Source: Taeniopygia guttata
Taxonomy: Eukaryota; Chordata; Aves; Passeriformes; Estrildidae
NCBI RefSeq assembly: GCF_048771995.1
Contig: NC_133027.1
Location: 10,226,001-10,290,000, forward strand
Direction of reading: 5' to 3'
Length of the DNA: 64,000 nt
Numbering within the stretch: position 1 is the first letter of the stretch; each line of letters opens with the position of its first letter. Of this stretch, positions 1-12,700 are shown piece after piece. Made by a program: the position numbers and the translations under genes. Below the pieces are notes generated by a model. That model saw only the letters and a list, made by a program, of their open reading frames with translations. It did no database searches and was not told the origin of the DNA.

Positions 1-3000
1 GTCTCAAAAGTATTGCCCTTTGGCCTAAATCCACGATATTTTTCTTGTGTTGTAACATAAAGTGAAAAAAAACCTCCATGTTTTTTTTTTCCCCACTGGA
101 ATTGAGCACTAAGAAACAATTTAATTGAAGTACTTCTTAAATCTGGAAATGGTTTTGTGTTCACAGACCCCCTGCTAGAATGGGGTAGTTTTGCTTCCTT
201 TCATTTCCAGTGTCCAACCCACTTAATTTGAGTTTTCTGAAAGTGGTAGCTGAGAACAATTTTCTGAATCTTTATTCATGTTCTTAAATGAATTTCCTGA
301 TTTCCAATGTGTGAAGAATATAATAGCTCCCTTTGGGTTTCATAGGCAGAGCTTATTTTGTCCTAGTATCCCTCTACTGGGCAAACCTTTCCATGCCTTC
401 CTTAGGAAGGCAATTTTAAGCACCTTTCCCAAGAGGGACAAAGGGCAGTTAGTGAACCTGAAGCTGATATTCTCATGATGTTTAATTACTCCTCTAACCA
501 GCTGGTGGCACTGAGATGTGAAAGCAGGCAGCCTGATCTGATAGACACAAAGGTGTTGGGTTTTATAAAAATGATTAGTCTAACAAAACTGAAATGCATA
601 AAGGCAAGTCTCTAGTCATACAGCTTTATGGCTTTGAATACAAGGTTTATATACTAAACCGAGCATTTTTGGGCACTTGGAGATGTATCACTTTGCCTCC
701 TTTCTTTGTGACTTTATGTAGAACTATATTAACAGCATAAAATAAATTAAAAACTAGCTCAAGAGAATCAGAAATTGATAGTTTCATAACAATCATCAGA
801 AATATAACCTTAGGTTACATAAAAAAGGGAAAAAAAGGCAGCGGGTGGGGGGGGAAATCCTGTTCCACTGGGTCATGAACCAAATGGCCATGAACTAAAA
901 ATAATCTTTCTATTGTACCACAGAATGTGAGTAGAAATTAATATGCTAAGTCTGATTCCACTAAAAGTCCTGATTCTGCTTCTCTGCATATATTTGATGT
1001 ATTTGGAATTTCACTTAATATAATCATTTAATGTGGTGGATTTAGATGTGTTTTCCCTGTACAAAACTATATTTTTCATTAAGAAAAAATTTCCCCTGAA
1101 AAATAATAATTTCTCTGTAATGATTCCATTAGGTTAAATAAAATACAATAATGAAAATTCCTTTTCCCTTTTCATAGTGGCCTAATGGCACGATAAAGAG
1201 GCATGACTAATCCCCTACCCTAAGGGCTTCAAAAGGGAAGAATAGGGTAGGGTGGGGTTCCTTAGCCGCACAGCCAGCTTACTGCCTGGAAAAGGGTTGG
1301 ATAAGGGCAGGATTTAATACAAAAGGTCAGGCTAACATAATACGTTTCCACTGAAAGGAAATAAAACTCAGTAAAAATTCTTGGTGATGAAAGAAAGGGA
1401 GCTCTTGGTGTTATTGAAGGATGGCAGAGAAGCAAGAGATATTTCAGGTTCAAAAGAAGAGCATCACCCCAGTGGTGGGACATTTGCTGAGCATCAGTCA
1501 GTGGTCGGGTCTGGTATTTTTTTTCACTCAGCTGCTCTTTAGGAAGGATGCAACAAGGTTCAGGAGTCCCAAGTGGGCACTTAGGGCTGAATAGCCAGTC
1601 AGTCATCATGAAGACCCCTGGGATATACTAAATGACTATTTAACCTCCTAGTCAGTGATGGAGAGAGAGTGGGATGTTTGTCTAGCAGGTGAAATGTCAT
1701 TTCAGTAGCAAACCTTGTGCTTGTCTGGAGAAAGTACGCAGCAGTTGGTCAGGTTGGCAAAGCACTAAAACAAAGTGCTGCAAATTTCCAGCTCCTTGCT
1801 TAATGTCATTTATATGGAGAGAAAGTCCAGGAACGTGATCCTGCCCCAGCTGAGACGAGTCTGTCAGAGCCAATATATTTTGCATCTTCCCTAATCCTTT
1901 ATTGCACTCAGGGTTTTCCTTCTGGAGTTCTTGCCTGTGTGAGGGCCCTGTTCAGCCTCGGGCTGTGCTCGCTTACACCAGCCTCGGGGAGGAAGGCAGT
2001 TTCATGCCCTTAATCCTGACATTTCCCTCTCTGCCTGCAGTCCCTCATGCTTACAGAAGCATCTTGATATAAAGAGAGGCTAACAGGAGGTGGGATGTCT
2101 CTTATCCTCTTATCTGTGTGTTTCTGAAAGATGGCAAAAAAGCATCCTCCTCTTTGCCTCCTAAGCTGGTGTTGCTATTTCTGTACCCATGGTGGCAGTC
2201 TTGCTCAAACTGCCTTCACTTGGGCAAAGCCTTTAGAAAACAGTGAAAATTTCATTATGAAAACTGGGAAATCACCAGGGTTTGATGACATCAGGAAGGA
2301 ATATTCCACTTATATGTTGTTTGGCTTCCCCCAATCATCACTTCTTGCATTCATCCAATAAAATTCCGTTTTCCTGAAGTTCTCTGTCATATAATTTAAA
2401 GTCATTCCCCCAAGATTCTATATTGCATAGGAATTGTTGTCCACTGAGACGAGATCTATCTGTATTCTCACACATTTAAATGGACAGAAACATATACCGA
2501 GAAAGAAAGAATAATATAAACTCAAGATTTTCCATATCTACGTGGTTCAAATTTGCACCAAAATGCCTCTGATTTTGTATTTTATATCCCATATTTTTGT
2601 GAGAAGCTGCTTCCCTCCCTGCTGCAGGTAGAGGGGGATTTTTCCCTTGAGCAGAGCAGGAGATGGAAAACAGTTTGCTTTGTGGTGGGATTTATGGAGT
2701 GCCTCTAGTAAATGAACCTGAGAGGTTTAGAAGAGAGTGCCTGTGGGAAAAAACAAGACAGCCTTTCTAGCTACTAACAAATGTTGCTGGCTTATAACAG
2801 ATAAGTAATTATTTTACTAATGTTCAGAATAACATAATTGTAAACAATTATATTGTTTGCATTTGACAGCCGAGGGGGACAGAAGAGATTTTGGCTTAAG
2901 CTGACAACATGAAGCTGGTGGAATTACTGATATAACAAGCAAGGGTTTTGCCTCCTGCTGCTGTGATGTTTTACTGGAAGACCCCAAATCAGTATTGTCT

Positions 3001-3713
3001 GTGTGCAAAGTCCACAGTTTTGGGGCTTCTTCTCCTAATCATTGTGGAACTTGGGATGAACACCAGCTGCTGGGTCCATGTCCACTATGGGCTTGTAACT
3101 GGTCTGGAATTCCAAGCAAATACCTCCAGGGACGAAACATTTGCCAGCATACAGGTGCCTGTCATGCACTTCAAACCAGACCTTTTTGAGACTTGTGAAA
3201 AATAGCTCTAAAATCCCCAAAATATCAAAGAGATGACCGTTAAGAGTCTGAAGGACTGCAGCCCCACTGGGTCTGCTGGGGAGAGACGTGGGCAGTCTTG
3301 AGAGGGAGCATAAGGTCCACCCCAACTGGTAAACAAGAATTAAAATAAGCCCTCTCATGTCTATGGTTTTTTAAAGACAGGCTTACCCTATTTGAAAAAC
3401 AACTTTGATCCTAGACAAATCTTATCATAAACCACAAATATGTCTGCTTTGGAATAAATCTTTGTGAAGTTTCTGGACTTACATTCATAAAGGCTTAGCA
3501 TACACTAATTAACTTGGAATTAATTACTCCAGTTGGAACAAGGCCACAAATTCTAACCCACATTTGTACAGGGGTTTACTTAGGTGTATCTTTTAGACTA
3601 TTATGTGTATTTTTGGAAGGTATTGAAATAAATATATTTTTATATATATTTACACATACACACACATGCATGTTTATGTACTATAATGCATTTTGTTATT
3701 GTCCACCTCCTAG
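1..3713 (+). other. Intron of the MTDH-like gene (left part)
   Basis: No exon, RNA gene or clear transposon copy could be recognised here. Only short chance reading frames and homopolymer runs occur. The region is read as intron because the first exon in the window (3714) lacks a start codon and MTDH needs an upstream membrane-segment exon. Confidence 0.5.
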
Positions 3714-3773
3714 GTTCCAGTGAATGGCCATCTTATCACATCAGTCAACATCAGAGAGAAAAAGCTCCTCAAG
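3714..3773 (+). CDS. MTDH-like exon A (20 codons)
   Basis: The acceptor is a pyrimidine stretch ending cctcctag and the donor is aag|gtacca. It reads VPVNGHLITSVNIREKKLLK, resembling the KPKPNGRTVEV part of MTDH. It ends in phase 0. The exon that precedes it is outside the window, so the start phase is inferred from the only long open frame. Confidence 0.6.
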
Positions 3774-6700
3774 GTACCAGCAAGACTTTTACAGTTTAAA
3801 TATTCTCTTTCAAGAGACAGTTATTTTAAGAATGTTCATTTTTTTTTAAACATAGTTTGTTCTGCCTTGGTTTGCTGCACTTAAGAGATGCTGCAGGAAT
3901 ATAAAACCATGTAATTTTCTGGCACAGCCACATTGTAGTTTTTGTCACTGCCACCACAAGGGGGATGGTCTCATCATCCACAGCAAGTTCCAAGTTGCCC
4001 AGAGGAGATGTCTGCCCTGTCCCTGAAAGTGTTCTAGGCCAGGCTGGATAGGGCTCTGAGCAGCCTGGTCTAGTGGAAGGTGGCAGGGGGGTTGGAACTG
4101 GATGGTCTTTAAGGTCCTTTCTAAACCATTCTGTGATTTTGTGCTTCTAGGTGAGGAGCAGCCCCTGAGTCTGGGCAGGGAGGTACATTTTCTGGCAGAG
4201 GTTTTCCACCTTGGAAAAGTCAAGAATCACTGTTTAAACTAGAACATTCAAAATTTATGTTTTAGGGTTAGCACTACTGTTTCATCAAGCTGTATGCAAA
4301 TGGCCTCAGCTACTCCTGAGCCCTTCAGATTAGTGCAAACTACAGATACCTGCATCAAGAACAAGCAGCTCCATGGTTGGAAAGGGCAGGGGAGGGCTGG
4401 GGTTTTTTTGTTAAGCATTGGCAGGGTCCTAACTCTTGATTATAACACTCCTGATTTTAAAAAGGGTAAATACTTTAGACTTTCTTCCTTCAGAGGAAGA
4501 ACTTTGGAACAATGAATGCAAATCTTACTATAGAGCAGGTACCTGAATTCAAATGTGAACTTTCTAATCTAGCAGATAGGATTTGTAGGTCCAAAGCAAT
4601 AGCATTTATTGGTTTGGAATTTGCAATAAAATCTGTTCAGGAAGACTTTTGCACACACTTAAAAGACTCCAGCAACCCCCTGCTCTCTCTGAGTATCATG
4701 GGTTGTCTTCATTTCACAACTAATGTCCTGATTCTTTTTTCTTCCGGATGAAACATAACAAATATTTATTTTCACTTTCTTCTGTATATCTCCTCTATAC
4801 TGTAGCCTAAGAAGAAGAGGAAAACCCAGTGCTCAGACAAGGACGTGCCAAAAGATTTGCTTTCTGTGGAAAAAGACAAACTGCAAGAGGAAGAAGGTAA
4901 CAAAAGATCTAATTCTTCTATTATCTGATGCATATTACCAAACAATAACATGGGATGAAATATGTCAAAAGGGAGGCCTTCTCTACAATTCTAGAGTTCT
5001 GTGTCAGTGAGGAAAGCTGTCAGTTTGGGAGTTATTTCTATCACCTGCTCCTTTCCACGCGTAACTACGTGGACAGGTGCTGTTGTGATCTGGTTTAATT
5101 ACAGAGGAGTAAAGAGAACTAACTCCCTGTGAATAAAATGGATCGAACCCTGGAAGATTTGAATATACCCAAAAACACAATTCAAACCAATGAGCTTAGA
5201 TGTTGAAATCAAAATATTGATATATTTTATTTAATAGTAAAAGAGGCAAAGAGAAAGAAAGAGAAAAGAAAGAAAAATAGAAAAAGAGGTGTGTGGGGGA
5301 ACAGGGAGAGTGACAAAGATCAGAAATGTATCACCCCTCCATGGGTTCCAATGATGGCTTTTTGCTTCCCTCCATCTGATCTTGGTGGTGAGGGTCCCCT
5401 GCCTTAAATGGATTAATATACATTTGGGGAAATGAGAATGCCCATGTGCCTCCCCTGATGGGGCAAGTTTGACACTGTCCCTTGCAACACTGTGGATCTC
5501 TTGCATCACGAGCAGTGCTCTGGTGCAGGGTCGGGGGACTCTTTCTGGGAGGGGCCTTTGATGGACCAGGACACCTTTCTGCTGTCCCTTAGGATGTCCC
5601 TGAGATGTGGCTTTCCTGGGGTGAAGAGGCCCCACCGCTGAGCTGGTCTGCACAGCAGAGGGTGGGCACTCAGTGTCTCTGGCCAGAGGCTGTGCTGCAC
5701 CCCCAGAACCTTTCCTCTGCCCCCCTTTGGTGCAGGGTCTGTGTGAGCTTGGCAGCTGATAAACCTGGGGCTGTGCTGGGCTGTGCTGGGCTGTGGGTGC
5801 TCTTCCAGATGCTTTGAACAATAGTGTGACCTTCCTTATCTCAAGTTGCCTTATGGGTTTAACTCAGTCCAGGGTTTCAGTCAGGAGGCCCATCCAGGGT
5901 GGCCTTCGGTGGTGCAGCTTCATTATGCACTTTTTCTGTAATGGGCAAAAATCCTTCATAAAGATGTTTAAGCCATAAAATTTCAGTCTCTGACAGGGGC
6001 CATGTGCTTTCCTCCCATACGCCCCGATTCTCGACTGTGTACACAGGGAGGGAAATCTGCAGGTGAGGAAGGATCCCTGAGGTGGTCAGAGGCCCTGTGG
6101 TCAGCAGAGTACTCCCCCAGTCCTGTGGCCTCTGCCCTGCTGATACACAGATGGAGCAGCACGCTGTTGTGCCCATGACTGAGGCTGGTAGAGGTGCTGG
6201 GGCAATTCACAGCCAACTTGTAGCAGGCTTGTGAGCTGGGCCAAGACCTTTGTTTGCAAGCAGATCTGCAGAGAAATCTGGCAGAGGCCAGCAAGGCTCA
6301 GGCAGCTAGAATTTCACTGGAAAATCCACTGCATCCCGTGAGCTCTGCCTCCCCCCACCAAGGGTTGCACTGAAAACAACAAATTCTAAGCTTTTCTGGG
6401 CTTAAAAGATTACAATGTGATTAGTGTGGTGGTGAGGCAAGAGAAGCCCTTGCTGCTGTTGGACCAGAGTCCTTCCTGGGGCCCGTGAGGCTGCTGGGGG
6501 AGAAGGGGACACAGCAGAGGCTTTCTGCAAACAGATATGTAATTTTTTTGAATGGATGAGCCAGCTGAACTGTTTCATGTGTTTTTCAGGGATGCTTCAT
6601 GTGTTCTTCAGGAATGCTTCAGAGAAAGGAAGTGTCTTGGTCAGCTCCAGGGGCTGTGTTTTCTCCTTCATTTACCATTTTTGCCAGCACCTCCTCTGAC

Positions 6701-9700
6701 TTCTTGGGTCATGGAGAGCATGGATGGAGACAGGATGTGGCCCCACGGGTGTGAATGAATGTGTGTGTAAAGCAGCTGAGTAGGAGAGGGTGTCCACATT
6801 GCAGAACAAGTCTAGGGCTAGAGGAACTCAGTAAATTGAAGCCTTATTTAATGGTTAAGATTTTCAGTAACTTCTCCCCCCTGTCAGATATATAAGGTGG
6901 TTGATGCTTTGCTGTGACATCTCCCCCAAGGGAATGGGTGTCACATCAGGCTGACACACAGGACAGAAGAATATGTGCACAGACAGGTCTGTGATGGGGA
7001 TTTCTTATATAATACATCTCTGCAGAGGAAACAAAGGCTGCACACAGGGGACATGCTGCACAAGGTCTGATGTTCTTTTACAGCCAGCATCAGAAACTTT
7101 CAGATGGTTGTTTACCTTGGTGCTAAGCGGTAAAGGCAATGAAGAAAGTTGTTTGATAGCTTAAAAATGAACTTTGCTCTCTGTTATAGGAGTTTGGCAG
7201 ACCAAGATCAGCAGCCGTGAAAAGAGACACTTAAGGAAGGAAAGGCTGAAACAAAAAGGTAAATGTACAGGCTCAATTTGCACACCTGATCTGGCTGGGC
7301 TTGTTACCCCTCCCCACACCCCAGTGTCTCTTTGCTCTATTCATCATTTGGCAGCAAAATCCGTGCACTCACTGAGGCTATTTACTTAAGAAAAAACAGC
7401 TTTGGGAGCTTTTACTTGGGAGCTTGCCTTTTACTCCATGCTCTCATTAAAACACACAGCAGAGCACACAGCATTACCCACAGGACTTTGAAAGCAGATG
7501 TCTGTTAGAGCATAGATCTGCTAAAGGCTTGGTGTCATGTGGGCTTGTTCCTTTTGCATGGCTTGACAGAGGTTTTTTGATAATGGATGTGTAAAAACAT
7601 GAATAATTTTCTCCATTCCAAACAGGTTCTTTAGTCCAGGATTGTCCAGACTAAAGAACTATAATAGGAATAGGCTCTTTTCCTAATGAGTTAAAATGAA
7701 ATGACACTTTGTGCTCACTCCACATTTTTTTTCTGGGGATTTCAAGGTGTCTGCTGTGCACTTACGCCTGTATACATTTCTACTAATCATACAGCAGAAA
7801 TCATAGCAGTTGTATGTAATAACCACTATATGAAAGCAGATAATGGAATTAAAACATTTGGAAGGATATTCATTATATGTGATAAAGTGATCAAAATAAC
7901 CTTAAGGTTTATAATATTAGAGTAATTTAGAAGCTAAGATAGGGGTTTGGATATTGGAGAGACATGGCTGGATTAGGGGATTTAGCTGGATATGTGTGAG
8001 TTAGTGCACTGTCTGCAGTAAGGCTTTTAAAGTGCTCTCAGGTGCCCTATTGAAGGGTAAGACAACATTTTCAATAGAAAAATATACAGACACCTTGAGA
8101 CCACTTTATCTATCATTTGGATTATATAGAGTTAAATATCAAGAGTTTAGGTTTTTGACTCTTGGTTTATCAAGGGTCTTTAAAGACTAGAGGTGCTGAG
8201 GTCACCAGTTTCTCTCCAGTAAATGGGTCCACATTTCCTTCATCGTGTAAGTTGACCTGTTGTCATCAGTGGTGCCAGCTCCACGTGCAGAACCCCACAG
8301 GGATTAACCCTAAGGTCATGCAGGTGTTAAGGGCTTTGCTAACCCAGGAAAGGGAGCTCCAAGTATCATTTGAAGCACCAGAAGTCTTTGGTGCAGTCCT
8401 GCAGCCTGTGCATGAACCCTGGATCATGCTGGCATGGGCATTTACAGGGTAGTGAGATGTGATCTAGGAAGAAGCCCTAACCCTGCCGAGTGCTGGCTGC
8501 TGTTACCTGGCAGGGGAGAAACAGCAGCATCACCATTAAGGTATATGAAGGTGGAGTTGGTGTCAGCAGTGGTCTCCTCCTCACCAGAGCTTCAGAAAAT
8601 GCTTTGCTATTCTGAAGGCTGGAGTCATGAAACACTCGAGGAGTCCTTTGGAACAAAACCGTTGGAGATAACATTCATTTTTTAAAATATTCATATGCCT
8701 GCACTGATTTCGCTAGCAGTCTTGAATGACCAACATCCAAGAGGTTTGCTTTCTTTTTTCTTGGAGGTCCAGCTCTTCCCTTTCTCTCCCTTCACTGCTG
8801 TGGACCCCAGCAGAACCCTGGAGGCCCTGAGCCTCCTCTCCAGGGAGGGATGCCCAAGGCTGCTGTGGCACCATCCTTCTCACATTGGCCTTCCTGTTTT
8901 CCACTCCAGTGCCCCATCCCAGGAGCTGCGTTTCACTGCCACCATGTCTGCAAATAATTTCAGTTGGAAATAGTCTGATGGGTTTAGATCAGGCTTTGTT
9001 CTGTTTTCTCTCCTGAACAACTCTTCCTTGTAATTAAAAATAATGATGATCCTGTTGTAACGATGATCCTGTGGTAATGTTTATTCCCGAGGAGACCCCG
9101 GCAGAGCATCTCTGGGTAGCTCAGCAGCTGAGCCAGCCTTTGACTGGGACAAGAAGGGAGCGGTGTGGCCACTCGCAGAGGACATTGGTGGTGGTGGAAA
9201 AGGTGCTTTCTTTGCCAAGGCAGAGTGTGGGACTGTGCCGAAGGGCTCAGGAGCCCTACGGGAAGAATTGGCACCCTCCAGGTCAGAAGACGATGTTTTC
9301 TCCAATGTAGGTGAGTGTTGACATTCAAATATTGCCAAGGGGAAGCTTCACAAATTGCTGTGTCCTCATCAAAGTGCAGCCCCACTGATATTCATCCTGC
9401 ACACACAGTGTTGTCCACCCCCCTTGGACCCTGCTAGGTGGCATTTATTTCCCAGCAGTGTGAAAAGAGGAGTCCTTATGGCAGGAATTCCTGGTGTTGT
9501 AGACTACCTGCCGGGTGCAAGCTGTTTTCTACCCACAGGTACTATTTGTGTCTTTTACAACCAAAGCCTTCTGAGGATGCTCACATATGGCCAGAGTTAG
9601 GCTGCAGGGTAAATCTGTGTGTTTCAAAAAAGGAAAAGGCAGGGTATTCCTGAATCGAAAGCATTTGATTTTGACTACATTCTCAGTGATTACTTGAGCA

Positions 9701-12700
9701 TGGTGGCTGAATTTAATAAGGCCACATGATGACTCACCTTCAGTAGCATTAATCCAGTACTCTGATGATTCAGAAAATGCTCTTAGGTTGCCCTCATGTG
9801 AGTTACCTTCTCTGCTAGAGTCCTTTTCTTGCAAACTACAGGGTTGATGGGGGAGGACATTAGTACCATTTTTACTCTAATGCTTTCAAAAGGCCATTTC
9901 CAATACATGATGACAACTTTGCCAGCAGTGCATAAAGGGTATCAGTTCAGATGAGTGAAGAATTTAAGTCCAGAGAAGTGGCATGCTGGTGTGACATGCA
10001 CATTAAAAGTCTGAGAAGGTATACATGGTGATGGGGCTGGACTCTCTCTGTCCATAAAGGTGATTTCTCCTTGCTTGATGCTTGTCCAGCAACAGCAGTG
10101 GATGTAGGCCTGGCATTAAGAGAACACGGAAGGGCTGTAATGAGCTTGGGAGCATGAGGTAAAAATTGTGAACATGACATCAGATTTTGGTTACTATTTG
10201 TTTGCATTTTAAATTCAGGAACATGGGATATTGCAGATGTAAAATCCTGTCCTGTGACCCTTGGGACATTGTCAGATCTCTCCAGGGATTTAGGTGAGTG
10301 GCCTCTCGTTGTACTTCTGTCTGAATTCTTGTGTCACTTTCTTAGCTGCTTGGCTGAAAAGGGCTCTCACTGATCACACACGGGTCTTCTCCCCTGGAGC
10401 CACATCTCATTAGTCACTCTCCCTTGCAGAACTTGCTTGCATCTGTAATCCAGCACATCAGTGTTTTAGGGAGCAACATCAGAACCTTTTATTGAGCGCT
10501 TTCCAAACTCGTGTGCTCATCTTGGAATAAATTAAAAAAAAAAAAAAATACTGCCTCCCCTGCAGGTTCTTTCTGTTAGGTTGACTCACAGAGAAGGTTT
10601 CTGTTGTGCTCTGACAACCAACAAATTCAGAGAATTTCAGGCCGAGGGAGGGAGTGAATGTGCAGCTTGGAAAGGCTGTGTTAGAGGCTGCCTAGCCAGC
10701 AGCTTCTCATCCAGCACAGTGAGGGATTTCCTGCCTGAGCCGCTCCCTGAGTGGCCTTGAGAAGGATGGAGCATCTCCTCGTTTTGCACTGGGTTAAGCC
10801 TCGTTTCTGGCTTTCACTTTGCATCTTTGCACCTGTCAGTCTTCACTGATTGACTGCAAGCACCCCTGGTTCATAAATTCCCTGCCTACCAGAAACTCAC
10901 ATTTGACTGAAAGTTTAGCTGGATGATGAATGCAGAGTCTGGTCCTGAATCTGTTAGAGATGCTAAAGACAAACATAGATATATATAGATATCTGTGCAC
11001 AAAACAGAGTGTGTGATGTTAGTTAGAATGCTGAAATCAGCTTCTAAAGCCAGATAAGGCAATTAATATAACACATGCCATATTTAACCATCTGTTTTCC
11101 AACACTTTGTCAGTGTATTCAAGCAGTTCCTAATGTATAAGTACTCAACAAGGATAAATACTTTTTAATATCTGCATTTATGCAGCAAAAAAACCAAACT
11201 GATACACAACTGTATAAACCTCAGAGTTCATTAGGTGAGAGGAAGAAAGGAAAAGTCAGAGATGTGAAAAAGCTGTGATTTATGAAAGATGTGAAGAATA
11301 CCCTAAGTCTGTTATGTACAGGTCTTAGAAAGAGGCTAAGGGGAGTCATTCAGGGAGGCATGTGAATCCTACTATTGCTTTAGTTACTGAAAGTAATCAT
11401 CAAAGCAACTTTTTCCTCCAGCAGTTCTCTTACCTATGCTCTTTCATGGAGCAATTAATTTGGTAATTATGGATTTCTGTTAGCTTGAGCAGAAGCCTTC
11501 TTACTGAAGGTGGTGGGAGTTGGAGCTGGATACTCTGGATGCAGTTTTTGTTCTGCAGGAACTACAGCTGTCTCCTTAGGTCCCCAACAGAGATGTGCCA
11601 GCAGTTTACTTTTAGGAATGTTGTTAGTTTAGCCATTCCTGAGTGAGTTGCTTTTAATATAACTTATGCATGTAGTGTCCTCGTCCGGCCTTTGTTAATA
11701 AACCCACAGTGATGAGAAGCATAGATTAATGTGTGGCTTAAATTACATAACATCCAGGCATTGTGACATAGTGAGCAGACAGAGGCATGATTAATTGGTT
11801 TTAATAATGTGAATATACCTATGTCATTAGCTTTTAAGTTTGGGATTTGGGATTTTTTTGATTTAATTTTGTAATGAAGATGCTTTCCTGTGTGCAGATA
11901 ATGTGAAGAGTAAATCATCTGAGGACAGTCCTTCCAGATGCTGTTGGCATGGCAGCTCAACTTTCCTCCCAGCAGATGATGCGTGGCAGGGGCAGGGTAC
12001 GTCTCTTTGCCCTTTTTCTGTAGACAGACAAGTGCACCAATTCAGGAACTCTCTTCAGTCCATTCCCTAAGCCTCAGACATCAGGATCCACTTCATATGG
12101 CTCATTTGCTGGTCAGGGAGAAATCTCATGTGGGTCTGGTTTTGAGCAGGTGCCCAGAGCTGCTGTGAGCTCAGTCATCAGGGCAGCAGTTGTCCATGTG
12201 GAACCCTTGAGAAGGGTAAGAAAGTGCATTTTATTTGTTTTCCCTCAGAAGAAAAACAAATAATGCAGTAGGTACAGTCTGATTCGGTGCTTCCATAGTG
12301 GTGCAGAGTGTAACTGGAGCTCTGGGCAGCAGCAGCAGCTGTAGGGGGCTGTCTGCAGGCTCTCCAGCAGTGCACCGCTATCAGCTGCGGGCAGATAAGC
12401 ACAGAACAGGGCAAGCACAGGGCAATCCCTCCCCACAGCCTGCAGAGAGCGGGTCAGGGACTTCCTGAGCCACAGGCAGCAGCATGGGCTCTGCGTTTCA
12501 AAAAGCCCCATGTGTTAGCAGTCAACTCAGATTACTGCATTTATGAAACAAGTTCAAAGCTGTTTGGTTTTCATAACTGAAGTATTGTGTTTGCTTCCCT
12601 CCCTCCCATGGTTGTGTGGGAAGGTGGAGCTGAGTGAGCCTTTTCCAGGCAGCTGCAGCCGGAGATCAGTGGGGTGGCTGGGGGAGAGCCATGGGAGGAC

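Noticed and set aside
5231-5821. 196-codon - strand frame
   Set aside because: Ends in the translated purine/pyrimidine run and lies in a GC-rich, possibly repeat-derived block; no family recognised.
8220-8246. 27-nt candidate micro-exon of the MTDH-like gene (VNGSTFPSS) with good acceptor and gtaagt donor
   Set aside because: Phase fits the upstream exon, but joining it to the exon at 9092 makes a TGA at the junction, and similarity to MTDH is only two or three residues.
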